Part shown: positions 5,973-12,099 of the stretch, piece by piece | Position numbering within the stretch: position 1 is the stretch's first letter | Layout of the letters: each line of letters opens with the position of its first letter | Source of the DNA: Actinomycetales bacterium | GTDB lineage: Bacteria > Actinomycetota > Actinomycetes > Actinomycetales > Dermabacteraceae | Assembly: GCA_012799425.1 (NCBI GenBank) | Contig: JAAZLF010000357.1 | Location: 1 to 12,099, forward strand | DNA: 12,099 bases | Direction: 5' to 3' | Program-made: the position numbers and the translations under genes | The notes under the pieces: generated by a model | What the model was told of the DNA's origin: nothing | Databases searched by the model: none | The model's input: the letters and a program-made list of their open reading frames with translations, nothing else

Positions 5973-8831
5973 TCAGATGCGGGGCTTCTCCTGCATCTCA
6001 TAGGTGGTGATGAGGTCCTCGAGCTGGAGGTCGTTGTACGAGCCGAGGTTGATACCGCACTCGTAGCCGTCGCGGACCTCGGTGACATCGTCCTTGAACC
6101 GGCGCAGACCGGACACCTCGATGTTCTCCGCGATGACGACGCCGCCGCGCGTGATGCGAGCCTTCGCACCGCGGCGGATGATGCCGCTGCGGACGATCGA
6201 GCCGGCGATGTTGCCGAACTTCGAGGAGCGGAAGATCTCGCGGATCTCCGCCGAGCCGAGCTCGACCTCCTCGTACTCCGGCTTGAGCATGCCCTTGAGA
6301 GCCTGCTCGACCTCGTCGATGGCGTTGTAGATGACCGAGTAGTACTTGATCTCCACGCCTTCGCGATCGGCGTAGTCCGCGTTCAGGCCCTCGGCCCGCA
6401 CGTTGTAGCCCACGATGACCGCGTTCGAGGCGACCGCGAGGTTGATGTTGTTCATCGTGATCGCACCGACGCCTCGGTCGATGATCCGCAGGTCCACACC
6501 GTCGCCGATCTCGATGCCCAGCAGCGCCTCCTCGAGAGCCTCCACGGCACCGGCCGCGTCGCCCTTGAGGATGAGGTTGAGCGTCTCGACCTTGCCATCA
6601 GCCATGTGCTGGTTGATGTCCTCGAGGCTGATGCGCTTGCGCACCTTGGACAGCGAGGCGGCGCGCTTGGCGGCCTCCCGCTTCTCCGCGATCTGGCGGG
6701 CGGTGCGCTCGTCCTGGGCGACCAGGAAGGAGTCACCGGCGCCGGGCACCGAGGTCAGACCAAGCACCTGGACCGGACGCGAGGGCCCGGCCTCGTCCAC
6801 GCTCACACCGTTCTCGTCGAGCATGGCACGCACGCGGCCGTGGCCGCTGCCGCAGACGATCGCGTCGCCGACGCGCAGTGTGCCCTGCTCCACCAGGACG
6901 GTGGCGACCGGACCGCGGCCCTTGTCGAGGTTCGCCTCGATGGACACGCCGCGCGCGTCCTTGTCCGGGTTCGCAGTGAGTTCGAGCGCGGCGTCCGCGG
7001 TCAGCAGGACCGCCTCCAGCAGCGAGTCGATGTTGAGGTTCTCGCGGGCGGAGACGTCGACGAACATCGTCTCGCCGCCGTACTCCTCGGCGATCAGGTT
7101 GTACTCGGTGAGCTGCTGTCGGATCTTCTCGGGGTTGGCCTCGGGCTTGTCCACCTTGTTGACCGCGACCACGATCGGCACCTCCGCCGCCTGGGCGTGG
7201 TTGAGCGCCTCGATGGTCTGCGGCATCACGCCGTCATCCGCCGCGACCACCAGGATCGCGATGTCGGTGACCTTCGCGCCGCGGGCACGCATGGCGGTGA
7301 ACGCCTCGTGGCCCGGGGTGTCGATGAAGGTGATCGCGCGGTCGGCACCCTCGTGCTCGACGCTGACCTGGTAGGCGCCGATGTGCTGGGTGATGCCACC
7401 GGCCTCGCCGGCACCGACTGTCGCCTTCCGGACGGTGTCCAGCAGTCGGGTCTTGCCGTGGTCGACGTGGCCCATGACCGTGACGACCGGCGGGCGCGGT
7501 GCGCGGTCCGCGGCCTCCTCGAGGTCGAGCTCGGCATCGAGGTCGATGTCGAACTGGCCGAGCAGCTCGCGCTCCTCGTCCTCCGGGGAGACGATCTCGA
7601 TCTTGTAGCCCAGCTCGGTGCCGAGCAGCTCGAAGGTGACCTCGTCGAGGGACTGGGTGGCCGTGGCCATCTCGCCCATCGCGAACAGCACCGTGATCAG
7701 CGACGCAGGGTTGACGTCGATGATGTCCGCGAAGTCGGAGAGCGAAGCTCCTCGACGCAGGCGGATCGGAGTGTTGCCATCACCGCGCGGGATCGAGACG
7801 CCGCCCGGCGCGGGAGCGGACATCTGCTCGAACTCTGCGCGCTTCGCACGCTTCGACTTGCGCGAGCGGGCGGGCTTGCCGCCACGGCCGAACGCACCCT
7901 GGGTGCTGCCGCGACCGCCGCGACCGCGGGGACCGCCGCCGGGACGTGCGGGACCACCGCCGGGGCCGCCGGGGCCGGGACGACCACCACGGCCACGGCC
8001 GGGGCCGCCGCCCTGGTTGGTGTCGGCGAGACCGCCGGAGGAGTGCTGGCGCATGATGCCGGGGGTGGGCATGCCGGGACGGCCGCCGCCGCCCGGACGC
8101 GGGCCCGAGCCGCCGGGACGGGGAGTCCCGCCCTCACGTGCCGGACGTGCAGCGCCCTGGCCACCCTGATCGGCGCCGGGGCGCGGCGGGCGCTGCCCCG
8201 GACGGGGCATGCCCTGCGACGTGGCGAAGGGGTTGTTGCCGGGACGGGGACCGCCCGGACGCGGGCCTCCCTCGCGCGGCGGGCGACCGCCGCCGGGAGC
8301 AGGCTTGCGCGCACCGGGGCGCGGCATGCCCTGAGAGGTCGCGAAGGGGTTGTTGCCCGGGCGAGCGCCGCCGGGCTTCGGGGCCGTGGCCGGGGTGGGC
8401 TTCTGCCCCCCGGGCTTCGGGCCGGGGGCCGGGGCACCGGGCTTCGGTGCCGAGGCGCCGGGCTTCGGCGCGGGATCGCCGCCGGAGGAGGCGGGAGCCT
8501 CAGGCTCGGCGGGCTCCTGCGCGGCGGGCTCTGCGGCCGGCTTCGGGGCGGCGGCACCCGGCTTGGGCGCAGCAGCACCGGGCTTGGGTGCAGCGGCGCC
8601 GGGCTTGGGCGCAGCGGACTTCTTGGGGGATGCACCGGCATCGCTCTTCGCCGCGGGGGCCTCCTCCGCCTTCTTGGCGGGAAGCTCCTCACGCAGACGA
8701 CGGGCTACCGGGGCTTCGATGGTCGAGGAGGCGGAGCGAACGAATTCGCCCATGTCCTGCAGCTTCTGCAGCACTGCCTTGCTCGGGTGTCCGAGCTCCT
8801 TGGCGAGCTCGTGGACGCGGACCTTAGCCAC
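5973..8831 (-). CDS. infB: Translation initiation factor IF-2
   Basis: IF2 is the GTPase that recruits fMet-tRNA to the 30S subunit and promotes subunit joining. The 952-residue ORF begins with the IF2_N fold, [14 protein letters not shown], at residues 1-50. A long Pro/Gly/Ala/Arg linker (about 55-335) with repeated PKPGAAA units follows, then a second N-terminal module (about 352-405, [19 protein letters not shown]). The GTPase domain shows G1 GHVDHGKT at 454-461, [10 protein letters not shown] (switch region) at 478-487, G3 DTPGH at 504-508 and G4 NKVD at 558-561. The C-terminal domains end in EMQEKPRI. The start is GTG at 8831 with AGGAG four nt upstream; an out-of-frame ATG overlaps it by two bases. 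The large linker is normal for actinobacteria. It lies downstream of ylxR with a 96-nt leader of unusual design. Confidence 0.98.
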   Translation of the reverse strand: MAKVRVHELAKELGHPSKAVLQKLQDMGEFVRSASSTIEAPVARRLREELPAKKAEEAPAAKSDAGASPKKSAAPKPGAAAPKPGAAAPKPGAAAPKPAAEPAAQEPAEPEAPASSGGDPAPKPGASAPKPGAPAPGPKPGGQKPTPATAPKPGGARPGNNPFATSQGMPRPGARKPAPGGGRPPREGGPRPGGPRPGNNPFATSQGMPRPGQRPPRPGADQGGQGAARPAREGGTPRPGGSGPRPGGGGRPGMPTPGIMRQHSSGGLADTNQGGGPGRGRGGRPGPGGPGGGPARPGGGPRGRGGRGSTQGAFGRGGKPARSRKSKRAKRAEFEQMSAPAPGGVSIPRGDGNTPIRLRRGASLSDFADIIDVNPASLITVLFAMGEMATATQSLDEVTFELLGTELGYKIEIVSPEDEERELLGQFDIDLDAELDLEEAADRAPRPPVVTVMGHVDHGKTRLLDTVRKATVGAGEAGGITQHIGAYQVSVEHEGADRAITFIDTPGHEAFTAMRARGAKVTDIAILVVAADDGVMPQTIEALNHAQAAEVPIVVAVNKVDKPEANPEKIRQQLTEYNLIAEEYGGETMFVDVSARENLNIDSLLEAVLLTADAALELTANPDKDARGVSIEANLDKGRGPVATVLVEQGTLRVGDAIVCGSGHGRVRAMLDENGVSVDEAGPSRPVQVLGLTSVPGAGDSFLVAQDERTARQIAEKREAAKRAASLSKVRKRISLEDINQHMADGKVETLNLILKGDAAGAVEALEEALLGIEIGDGVDLRIIDRGVGAITMNNINLAVASNAVIVGYNVRAEGLNADYADREGVEIKYYSVIYNAIDEVEQALKGMLKPEYEEVELGSAEIREIFRSSKFGNIAGSIVRSGIIRRGAKARITRGGVVIAENIEVSGLRRFKDDVTEVRDGYECGINLGSYNDLQLEDLITTYEMQEKPRI
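8196..8363 (-). repeat. Pair of 51-nt direct repeats inside infB
   Basis: The 17-residue segment [17 protein letters not shown] is encoded twice, at 8363-8313 and 8246-8196, with synonymous differences between copies. Similar NNPF...GMPRPG segments are typical of actinobacterial IF2 linkers, so this is an internal protein repeat and not a mobile sequence. Confidence 0.8.
8538..8612 (-). repeat. 21-nt tandem repeat inside infB (PKPGAAA units)
   Basis: Residues 74-98 of IF2 read as about three and a half copies of the heptad A-P-K-P-G-A-A, encoded by near-identical 21-nt units on the minus strand. Such units can gain or lose copies by slippage. The linker they encode is flexible and low-complexity, so length variation between strains is likely harmless. 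Confidence 0.8.
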
Positions 8832-8919
8832 ATTTCTCCTGTCTCGGTCCGGCCGACAAGAGGGCGCGGACCATTAGTTCCTGAAGGTGCTCATTTGCGA
8901 GTACTCATCGGATGTCCAT
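8824..8919 (-). other. Chain of four overlapping mini-ORFs in the infB leader
   Basis: Between the ylxR stop and infB the minus strand carries ATG 8919 to TGA 8905 (M-D-I-R), then ATG 8908 to TGA 8891 (M-S-T-R-K), ATG 8894 to TAA 8874 (M-S-T-F-R-N) and ATG 8874 to TAA 8824 (16 codons). Successive ORFs share ATGA, ATGA and TAATG, and the last ends inside the second and third codons of infB. The first ATG lies 8 nt after the ylxR stop. The stretch is visibly richer in A/T than its surroundings. An AGGA lies near the fourth ATG; the others lack good ribosome binding sites. It may pass ribosomes from ylxR to infB or tune infB initiation, or be fortuitous. Confidence 0.45.
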
Positions 8920-8927
8920 GGGTTCTT

Positions 8928-9233
8928 CTACCTGTTCCACGTACGGGCGGGTTCGAAGTTCTCGAGGTCCCGGGCGACATGCCCGGTGTCGACGGCGCCG
9001 CGGAAGGACCGGGCGAAGCCGCCTCGCCGCAGGGCGAGGTCGAGACAAGCTGCGTCGGGATGGAGCCATGCCCCGCGGCCGGCGGCAGACCCCGAGGGGT
9101 CGGCACGGACGCGTAGAGCCGAGCTCCCGGGAGCGGGCTCCCGGACCAGACGCACCAGCTGCTCGCGCGGGGCGACCTGACGGCAGCCGACGCACGTGCG
9201 CTCGGGGACATGGGGGACGGAGCGAGTGTTCAC
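8928..9233 (-). CDS. ylxR: YlxR/RnpM family RNA-binding protein (DUF448)
   Basis: YlxR (RnpM) is a small nucleic-acid-binding protein found next to nusA and infB; in Bacillus it has been reported to bind and modulate RNase P. The 101-residue ORF has the family features: PERTCVGCRQ at 10-19, followed by V-A-P-R-E-Q-L-V-R-L-V, then GRGAWLHPDAACLDLALRRGG around 52-72 and an FARSFR end motif. The start is GTG at 9233 with GGAGG 7 nt upstream; longer in-frame extension into nusA antisense territory is not credible. It is 140 nt downstream of nusA and 96 nt upstream of infB. Two hairpins and a possible promoter lie in its leader, so ylxR-infB may be transcribed partly independently of rimP-nusA. 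Confidence 0.93.
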   Translation of the reverse strand: MNTRSVPHVPERTCVGCRQVAPREQLVRLVREPAPGSSALRVRADPSGSAAGRGAWLHPDAACLDLALRRGGFARSFRGAVDTGHVARDLENFEPARTWNR

Positions 9234-9248
9234 GCCGTGACCTCCGTT

Positions 9249-9291
9249 CCGAGCGCGTCCGCTCGGGCAGGTGCTCGATCGTGGGACGATC
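9249..9291 (-). promoter_or_regulatory. Two adjacent hairpins in the ylxR leader
   Basis: On the minus strand GATCGT-CCC-ACGATC (9291-9277, 6-bp stem) is followed 10 nt later by CCGAGCG-GACG-CGCTCGG (9266-9249, perfect 7-bp stem, 4-nt loop). The second hairpin ends 3 nt before the GGAGG ribosome binding site of ylxR. This layout could control access to the ribosome binding site or act as an attenuator between nusA and ylxR-infB; no U tract is present. Confidence 0.5.
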
Positions 9292-9320
9292 TGCGACACC
9301 GCTCGGCGAACAGCCTCCCC

Positions 9321-9326
9321 AGTGTA
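9321..9326 (-). promoter_or_regulatory. Candidate -10 element for ylxR-infB
   Basis: The minus strand reads CCGCTACACTGGGG; TACACT fits the actinobacterial -10 pattern and lies about 48 nt after the nusA stop and 88 nt before ylxR. No clear -35 is seen. The context resembles GCTACAGTG upstream of ribF. Confidence 0.3.
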
Positions 9327-9373
9327 GCGGACCGTGACCTCGACGACCTCAGCGGGGAGTCGTGGGACACACC

Positions 9374-10360
9374 TCAGTCGCCGGCGGGCGGCTGCGCCGC
9401 GCCATCGGAGCGGATGTCGATCTTCCAGCCGGTCAGCTTGGCGGCCAGACGGGCGTTCTGCCCGTCCTTGCCGATCGCGAGGGAGAGCTGCGTCTCGGGG
9501 ACCACGGCGCGCACGGCCCGCCCCACCTCGTCGATCACCGTGACGCTCGAGACCTTGGCCGGCGAGAGCGCGTTGGCGACGTAGCGGGCCGGGTCCTCGT
9601 CGAAGTCGACGATGTCGATCTTCTCCCCTCCCAGCTCGTTCATCACCGCCCGCACGCGGGCCCCCATCGGACCGATGCAGGACCCCTTGGGGTTCACATC
9701 GGGCGCGGTCGCGTACACGGCCATCTTGGTGCGGTGCCCCGCTTCGCGTGCCAGGCCGGCGATCTCGACGGTGCCGTCGGCGACCTCGGGCACCTCGAGC
9801 GCGAACAGACGACGCACCAGGTTGGGGTGGGAGCGCGACAGCGTGACCTGGGGCCCCTTGGGCCCGCGGCGTGCCTCGGTGACGTAAGCGCGCAGACGAC
9901 GCCCGTGGGAGTAGTCCTCGCCCGGGACCCGCTCGTGCGGGGGCAGCACGGCCTCGACCTCGCCCAGGTCCACGAGCACCATCCGCGGATCGCGGCCCTG
10001 CTGGATGATCCCGGAGACGATGTCGTCGGCGCGATCGGCGTACTCGCCGAGCACCGCCTCGTCCTCCAGGTCGCGGATCCGCTGGAAGATCACCTGGCGC
10101 GCGGTCGACGCAGCGACGCGGCCGAAGTTCTCGGGGGTGTCGTCCCATTCCTCCAGGACGGTCCCGTCGGCCCCGCGCTCCCGCGCGATGACGGCGACCT
10201 CTCCGGTGCTCTCGTCGATCAGCACCTCGGAGTCGCGGACGGGGTGGTCGGTGTGGAGGTAGGCGGCATGCAGCGCCGAACGGATCGCTTCGACCAGCAC
10301 GGGCAGGCTGATCTCCCGCTCACGCTCGAGGGCGCGAAGTGCACTCATGTCGATGTCCAT
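9374..10360 (-). CDS. nusA: Transcription termination/antitermination factor NusA
   Basis: NusA binds RNA polymerase and nascent RNA, affecting pausing, termination and antitermination. The 328-residue ORF has the N-terminal polymerase-binding domain (1 to about 105), an S1 domain (about 110-180, including [22 protein letters not shown]) and two KH domains: KH1 with [16 protein letters not shown] near 221-236 and KH2 with [25 protein letters not shown] near 292-316. It ends soon after KH2, the short form usual in actinobacteria, without the C-terminal acidic repeats of E. coli NusA. ATG 10360 (M-D-I-D-M-S-A-L) is chosen over ATG 10348 because AAGGAG lies 7 nt upstream. It starts 1 nt after the rimP stop, so the two genes are surely co-transcribed and probably translationally coupled. 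Confidence 0.97.
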   Translation of the reverse strand: MDIDMSALRALEREREISLPVLVEAIRSALHAAYLHTDHPVRDSEVLIDESTGEVAVIARERGADGTVLEEWDDTPENFGRVAASTARQVIFQRIRDLEDEAVLGEYADRADDIVSGIIQQGRDPRMVLVDLGEVEAVLPPHERVPGEDYSHGRRLRAYVTEARRGPKGPQVTLSRSHPNLVRRLFALEVPEVADGTVEIAGLAREAGHRTKMAVYATAPDVNPKGSCIGPMGARVRAVMNELGGEKIDIVDFDEDPARYVANALSPAKVSSVTVIDEVGRAVRAVVPETQLSLAIGKDGQNARLAAKLTGWKIDIRSDGAAQPPAGD

Positions 10361-10361
10361 C

Positions 10362-10955
10362 TCAGATCTCCTTCGGTGCGGCGCTGTGGTCCGCGTCGGT
10401 GGACTCGGCATCAGCGATCAGCTGTGCGAGATCGGCGGGTGGGTCGAACTCGATCTCGACCCTGGCGGTGGCGACATCGCAGAGCGCGATCCGCAGGTCC
10501 TCGCTCGTCCCCGCGACCAGCTTCCGGGGGCGGCCGCGATCGTCACGGCCGGGTTCCTGGCGCAGGCTCAGCTGCTCGGAGCCGACCGCCAGCAGCCGGG
10601 CACGGTAGGCGGTGCCGTCGGCAGTGGTCAGGGAGAGCAGTCGGCCACGGGAGCGGCGGAAGTGCCGCGGGGCGGTGAGGGTCCGCTCGACCCCCGGGGT
10701 GGTGACCTCCAGCAGCACGGGGGCGCTGCCCAGGAGCGCGTCATCGGCGTCCACCATCTCGGACAGCTCGCGGGAGGCCTCGGCCACGGTGTCGAGATCG
10801 GCGCTGCCCAGCTGGTCCTCGGGCAGATCCACGATCAGACGGACCTGAGGGGTCCCGCCGCCGCGGACCTCGACCTCCTCGAGCACGAGCCCGTGGGCGT
10901 CCAGCACCCGGGTGGCCGCCTCCCGCAGGATGGTCTGGTCCTCGAGTGCGCTCAT
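10362..10955 (-). CDS. rimP: Ribosome maturation factor RimP
   Basis: RimP binds the free 30S subunit and helps its late assembly. The ORF is 197 codons, in the upper normal range for actinobacteria. The N-terminal domain carries [19 protein letters not shown] near 25-43 and [13 protein letters not shown] near 57-69; the stretch [19 protein letters not shown] at about 81-99 is the family hallmark (EVSSPGxxRPLxxxxHF in other species). The second, Sm-like domain follows to about 175, then a short acidic tail. ATG 10955 has GGAGGAG about 10 nt upstream. It is the first gene of the minus-strand translation cluster, with a divergent gene 126 nt away, so an operon promoter is expected in that gap. 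Confidence 0.95.
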   Translation of the reverse strand: MSALEDQTILREAATRVLDAHGLVLEEVEVRGGGTPQVRLIVDLPEDQLGSADLDTVAEASRELSEMVDADDALLGSAPVLLEVTTPGVERTLTAPRHFRRSRGRLLSLTTADGTAYRARLLAVGSEQLSLRQEPGRDDRGRPRKLVAGTSEDLRIALCDVATARVEIEFDPPADLAQLIADAESTDADHSAAPKEI

Positions 10956-10992
10956 GGCCGCTCGTCTCCTCCTGCTATGGGGTCTGTGATGC

Positions 10993-11049
10993 CCGGGGCC
11001 GTCCCCGGAGCAGTACCACCAGGATAGTGTCCGCGCGCCGCCGGCGCGC
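10993..11049. promoter_or_regulatory. rimP / DUF4439 divergent intergenic region
   Basis: This 126-nt gap holds CCGGGG-CCGT-CCCCGG (10993-11008), a 6-bp hairpin in the rimP leader, and GCGCGCC-GCC-GGCGCGC (11033-11049), a 7-bp GC-only inverted repeat. Between them the minus strand has TATCCT (11026-11021), a possible -10 for rimP about 66 nt upstream of its ATG, and the plus strand has TAGTGT (11025-11030), a possible -10 for the divergent gene. -35 elements are not clear on either strand. Confidence 0.35.
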
Positions 11050-11081
11050 ACCCCAGGGCCTCCGATGCGAGAATCCTCCTT

Positions 11082-12099
11082 GTGTCCCTCACCGCTCGCA
11101 CTCCCCCGCACCGCGTCGCCGTCTCCCGGCGCAGTGCGCTGCGCGCCACCGCCGGTGCGCTGGCCGTGCTCGCCACCGCAGGCTGCGGCAGCATCGCCCT
11201 GGGAGGGCCGGAGGAGTACACCCCGCCGCCGCCCGGCATCGATGACATCTACCGCGCCGAGCTGATCCCCCTGCTGGACCGCGCACTCGCCGGGACCGAG
11301 ACGGTCAGGGACACCGCGGAGCCGAGCGCCGTGGATCCCGCGCTCTCCGCAGCGCTGACCGCGCTCTGGGCCGCCCTGCCGATCCAGCGCACCGCACTGC
11401 TGACCGGGGCCCAGCAGGAGGAGGAGATCGACGCGCAGGATCCTGCTCGTGAACGGTCCGCCCCGGCGCGCCTCGCCGATGCCCCTGCAGACCTCAGCGG
11501 GCTCCTGGCGACCCTGGTCGCGCTGCGGGACCTTTCGACCTCGGCGGCTCGCCAGGTCTCCGGCTCGCTGGCCCGTCCCGTCGTCGCGATCGGGGCGCAC
11601 ACCGCCTGGATCGCGCGACGGCTCGAGGACGCCGCCGAGCTCGAGGTGGTCTCCGCCCCGGCGAGCTCCGAGGAGATCGTGCCCGTGCGGGACGTCCCGG
11701 ACACCGACCCGCCCTCCGTCGGGGCGCAGACCGACTACTTCACCACGCTCGAGCAGGCGCAGCAGGAGGAGTGGTACGCGGGGTACCTGCATGAGGTGCT
11801 CGCCTCGCGCGCCCGGGACGAGGCTCGCGAGGACCACCTGGGGCTGGTCGAGGTGCACCGGGCCCGAGCCGAGGAGCTGGAACGCTTCGCCGAGGAGGAC
11901 GGTGCCCGGGTGATCCCCCGCCAGGCCGTCTACCCCCTCCCCGGGGGCACGCTCGATGCGCAGCTGACCGGGCAGCTGCCGTCCCTGCTGGCGACGGGAC
12001 TGATGATCGACCACATCGCTCTGACAGGTGCCGCTCCCTTCGAGCGCAGGCCGCTGTCGATCGCAGCGGCCCTCGCCGAGGCGGAGAGGCTCGCCCCCC
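11082..12099 (+). CDS. DUF4439 ferritin-like exported protein (runs off the right edge)
   Basis: The frame is open from GTG 11082 to the window end (339 codons visible). The N-terminus looks like an export signal: SRRSALR at 15-21 resembles a twin-arginine motif, followed by a hydrophobic stretch ending in LATAGC with C35 as possible lipidation site (Thr at -3 instead of the usual Leu). After a Pro-rich spacer (YTPPPPG) comes a helical Ala/Leu/Glu-rich region, then from about T217 the segment TDYFTTLEQAQQEEWYAGYLHE, characteristic of DUF4439 ferritin-like proteins often encoded beside rimP in Micrococcales. Function is unknown. No ribosome binding site precedes the GTG (the upstream bases are CCTCCTT); GAGAAT at 11069-11074 sits where a -10 would be for a leaderless transcript. 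The start is therefore less certain than the frame. Confidence 0.82.
   Translation, partial: MSLTARTPPHRVAVSRRSALRATAGALAVLATAGCGSIALGGPEEYTPPPPGIDDIYRAELIPLLDRALAGTETVRDTAEPSAVDPALSAALTALWAALPIQRTALLTGAQQEEEIDAQDPARERSAPARLADAPADLSGLLATLVALRDLSTSAARQVSGSLARPVVAIGAHTAWIARRLEDAAELEVVSAPASSEEIVPVRDVPDTDPPSVGAQTDYFTTLEQAQQEEWYAGYLHEVLASRARDEAREDHLGLVEVHRARAEELERFAEEDGARVIPRQAVYPLPGGTLDAQLTGQLPSLLATGLMIDHIALTGAAPFERRPLSIAAALAEAERLAP

Noticed and set aside
8196..8612. CRISPR array suggested by regular repeats
   Set aside because: The repeats are in frame inside infB, encode Pro/Gly/Ala units and have no unique spacers.
5037..9116. A 1359-codon open frame on the plus strand, antisense to rbfA, the small ORF, infB and ylxR
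   Set aside because: It mirrors codon bias of genuine minus-strand genes; its product is low-complexity Arg/Ala/Gly/Thr with no domain, and infB on the other strand is unmistakable.
8891..9211. Alternative 106-codon minus-strand ORF overlapping ylxR
   Set aside because: It is out of frame with the clear YlxR motifs and has no ribosome binding site; its last codons are the M-S-T-R-K mini-ORF already described.
9362..10678. A 438-codon open frame on the plus strand opposite nusA and rimP
   Set aside because: It is a shadow of high-GC coding on the minus strand; NusA and RimP motifs are clear.

Overview
The window is a high-GC segment (about 70% by eye, with C or G at most third codon positions). 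Its protein families and gene order place it in a chromosome of an actinobacterium, most likely Micrococcales and possibly close to Brachybacterium/Dermabacteraceae. The lineage is inferred from gene order and protein style, not from a marker search.

Almost everything belongs to the conserved translation/RNA-metabolism neighbourhood, read on the minus strand. In transcription order (right to left) it runs rimP (10955-10362), nusA (10360-9374), ylxR/rnpM (9233-8928), infB (8831-5973), an unrecognised 103-codon ORF (5911-5600), rbfA (5603-5106), truB (5109-4153), ribF (2221-1205), rpsO (1053-784) and the first 193 codons of pnp (579 to beyond the left edge). Together these supply 30S maturation (RimP, RbfA), initiation (IF2), transcription elongation/antitermination (NusA), RNase P modulation (YlxR/RnpM), tRNA pseudouridylation (TruB), FMN/FAD synthesis (RibF), ribosomal protein S15 and RNA turnover (PNPase). 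Several junctions look translationally coupled: rimP/nusA have a 1-nt gap, the small ORF and rbfA share ATGA, and rbfA/truB share GTGA.

Two plus-strand genes interrupt or flank the block. A membrane-anchored YkuD-type L,D-transpeptidase (2548-4068) sits between ribF and truB, reads against both, and ends at a large symmetric terminator facing truB. At the right edge a divergent, truncated DUF4439 ferritin-like exported protein starts upstream of rimP.

The less ordinary material is in the gaps: (1) the small ORF between infB and rbfA, with an ideal ribosome binding site and an ATGA overlap; (2) a 96-nt AT-richer infB leader holding four tiny ORFs chained by overlapping stop/start codons; (3) paired hairpins in the ylxR leader and a strong hairpin just after infB; (4) a structured leader of about 140 nt before rpsO; (5) a 12-bp direct repeat with 15-bp period upstream of the transpeptidase. 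I see no mobile element, CRISPR array, tRNA or rRNA. No defence or biosynthetic system is evident; the window is mainly housekeeping.
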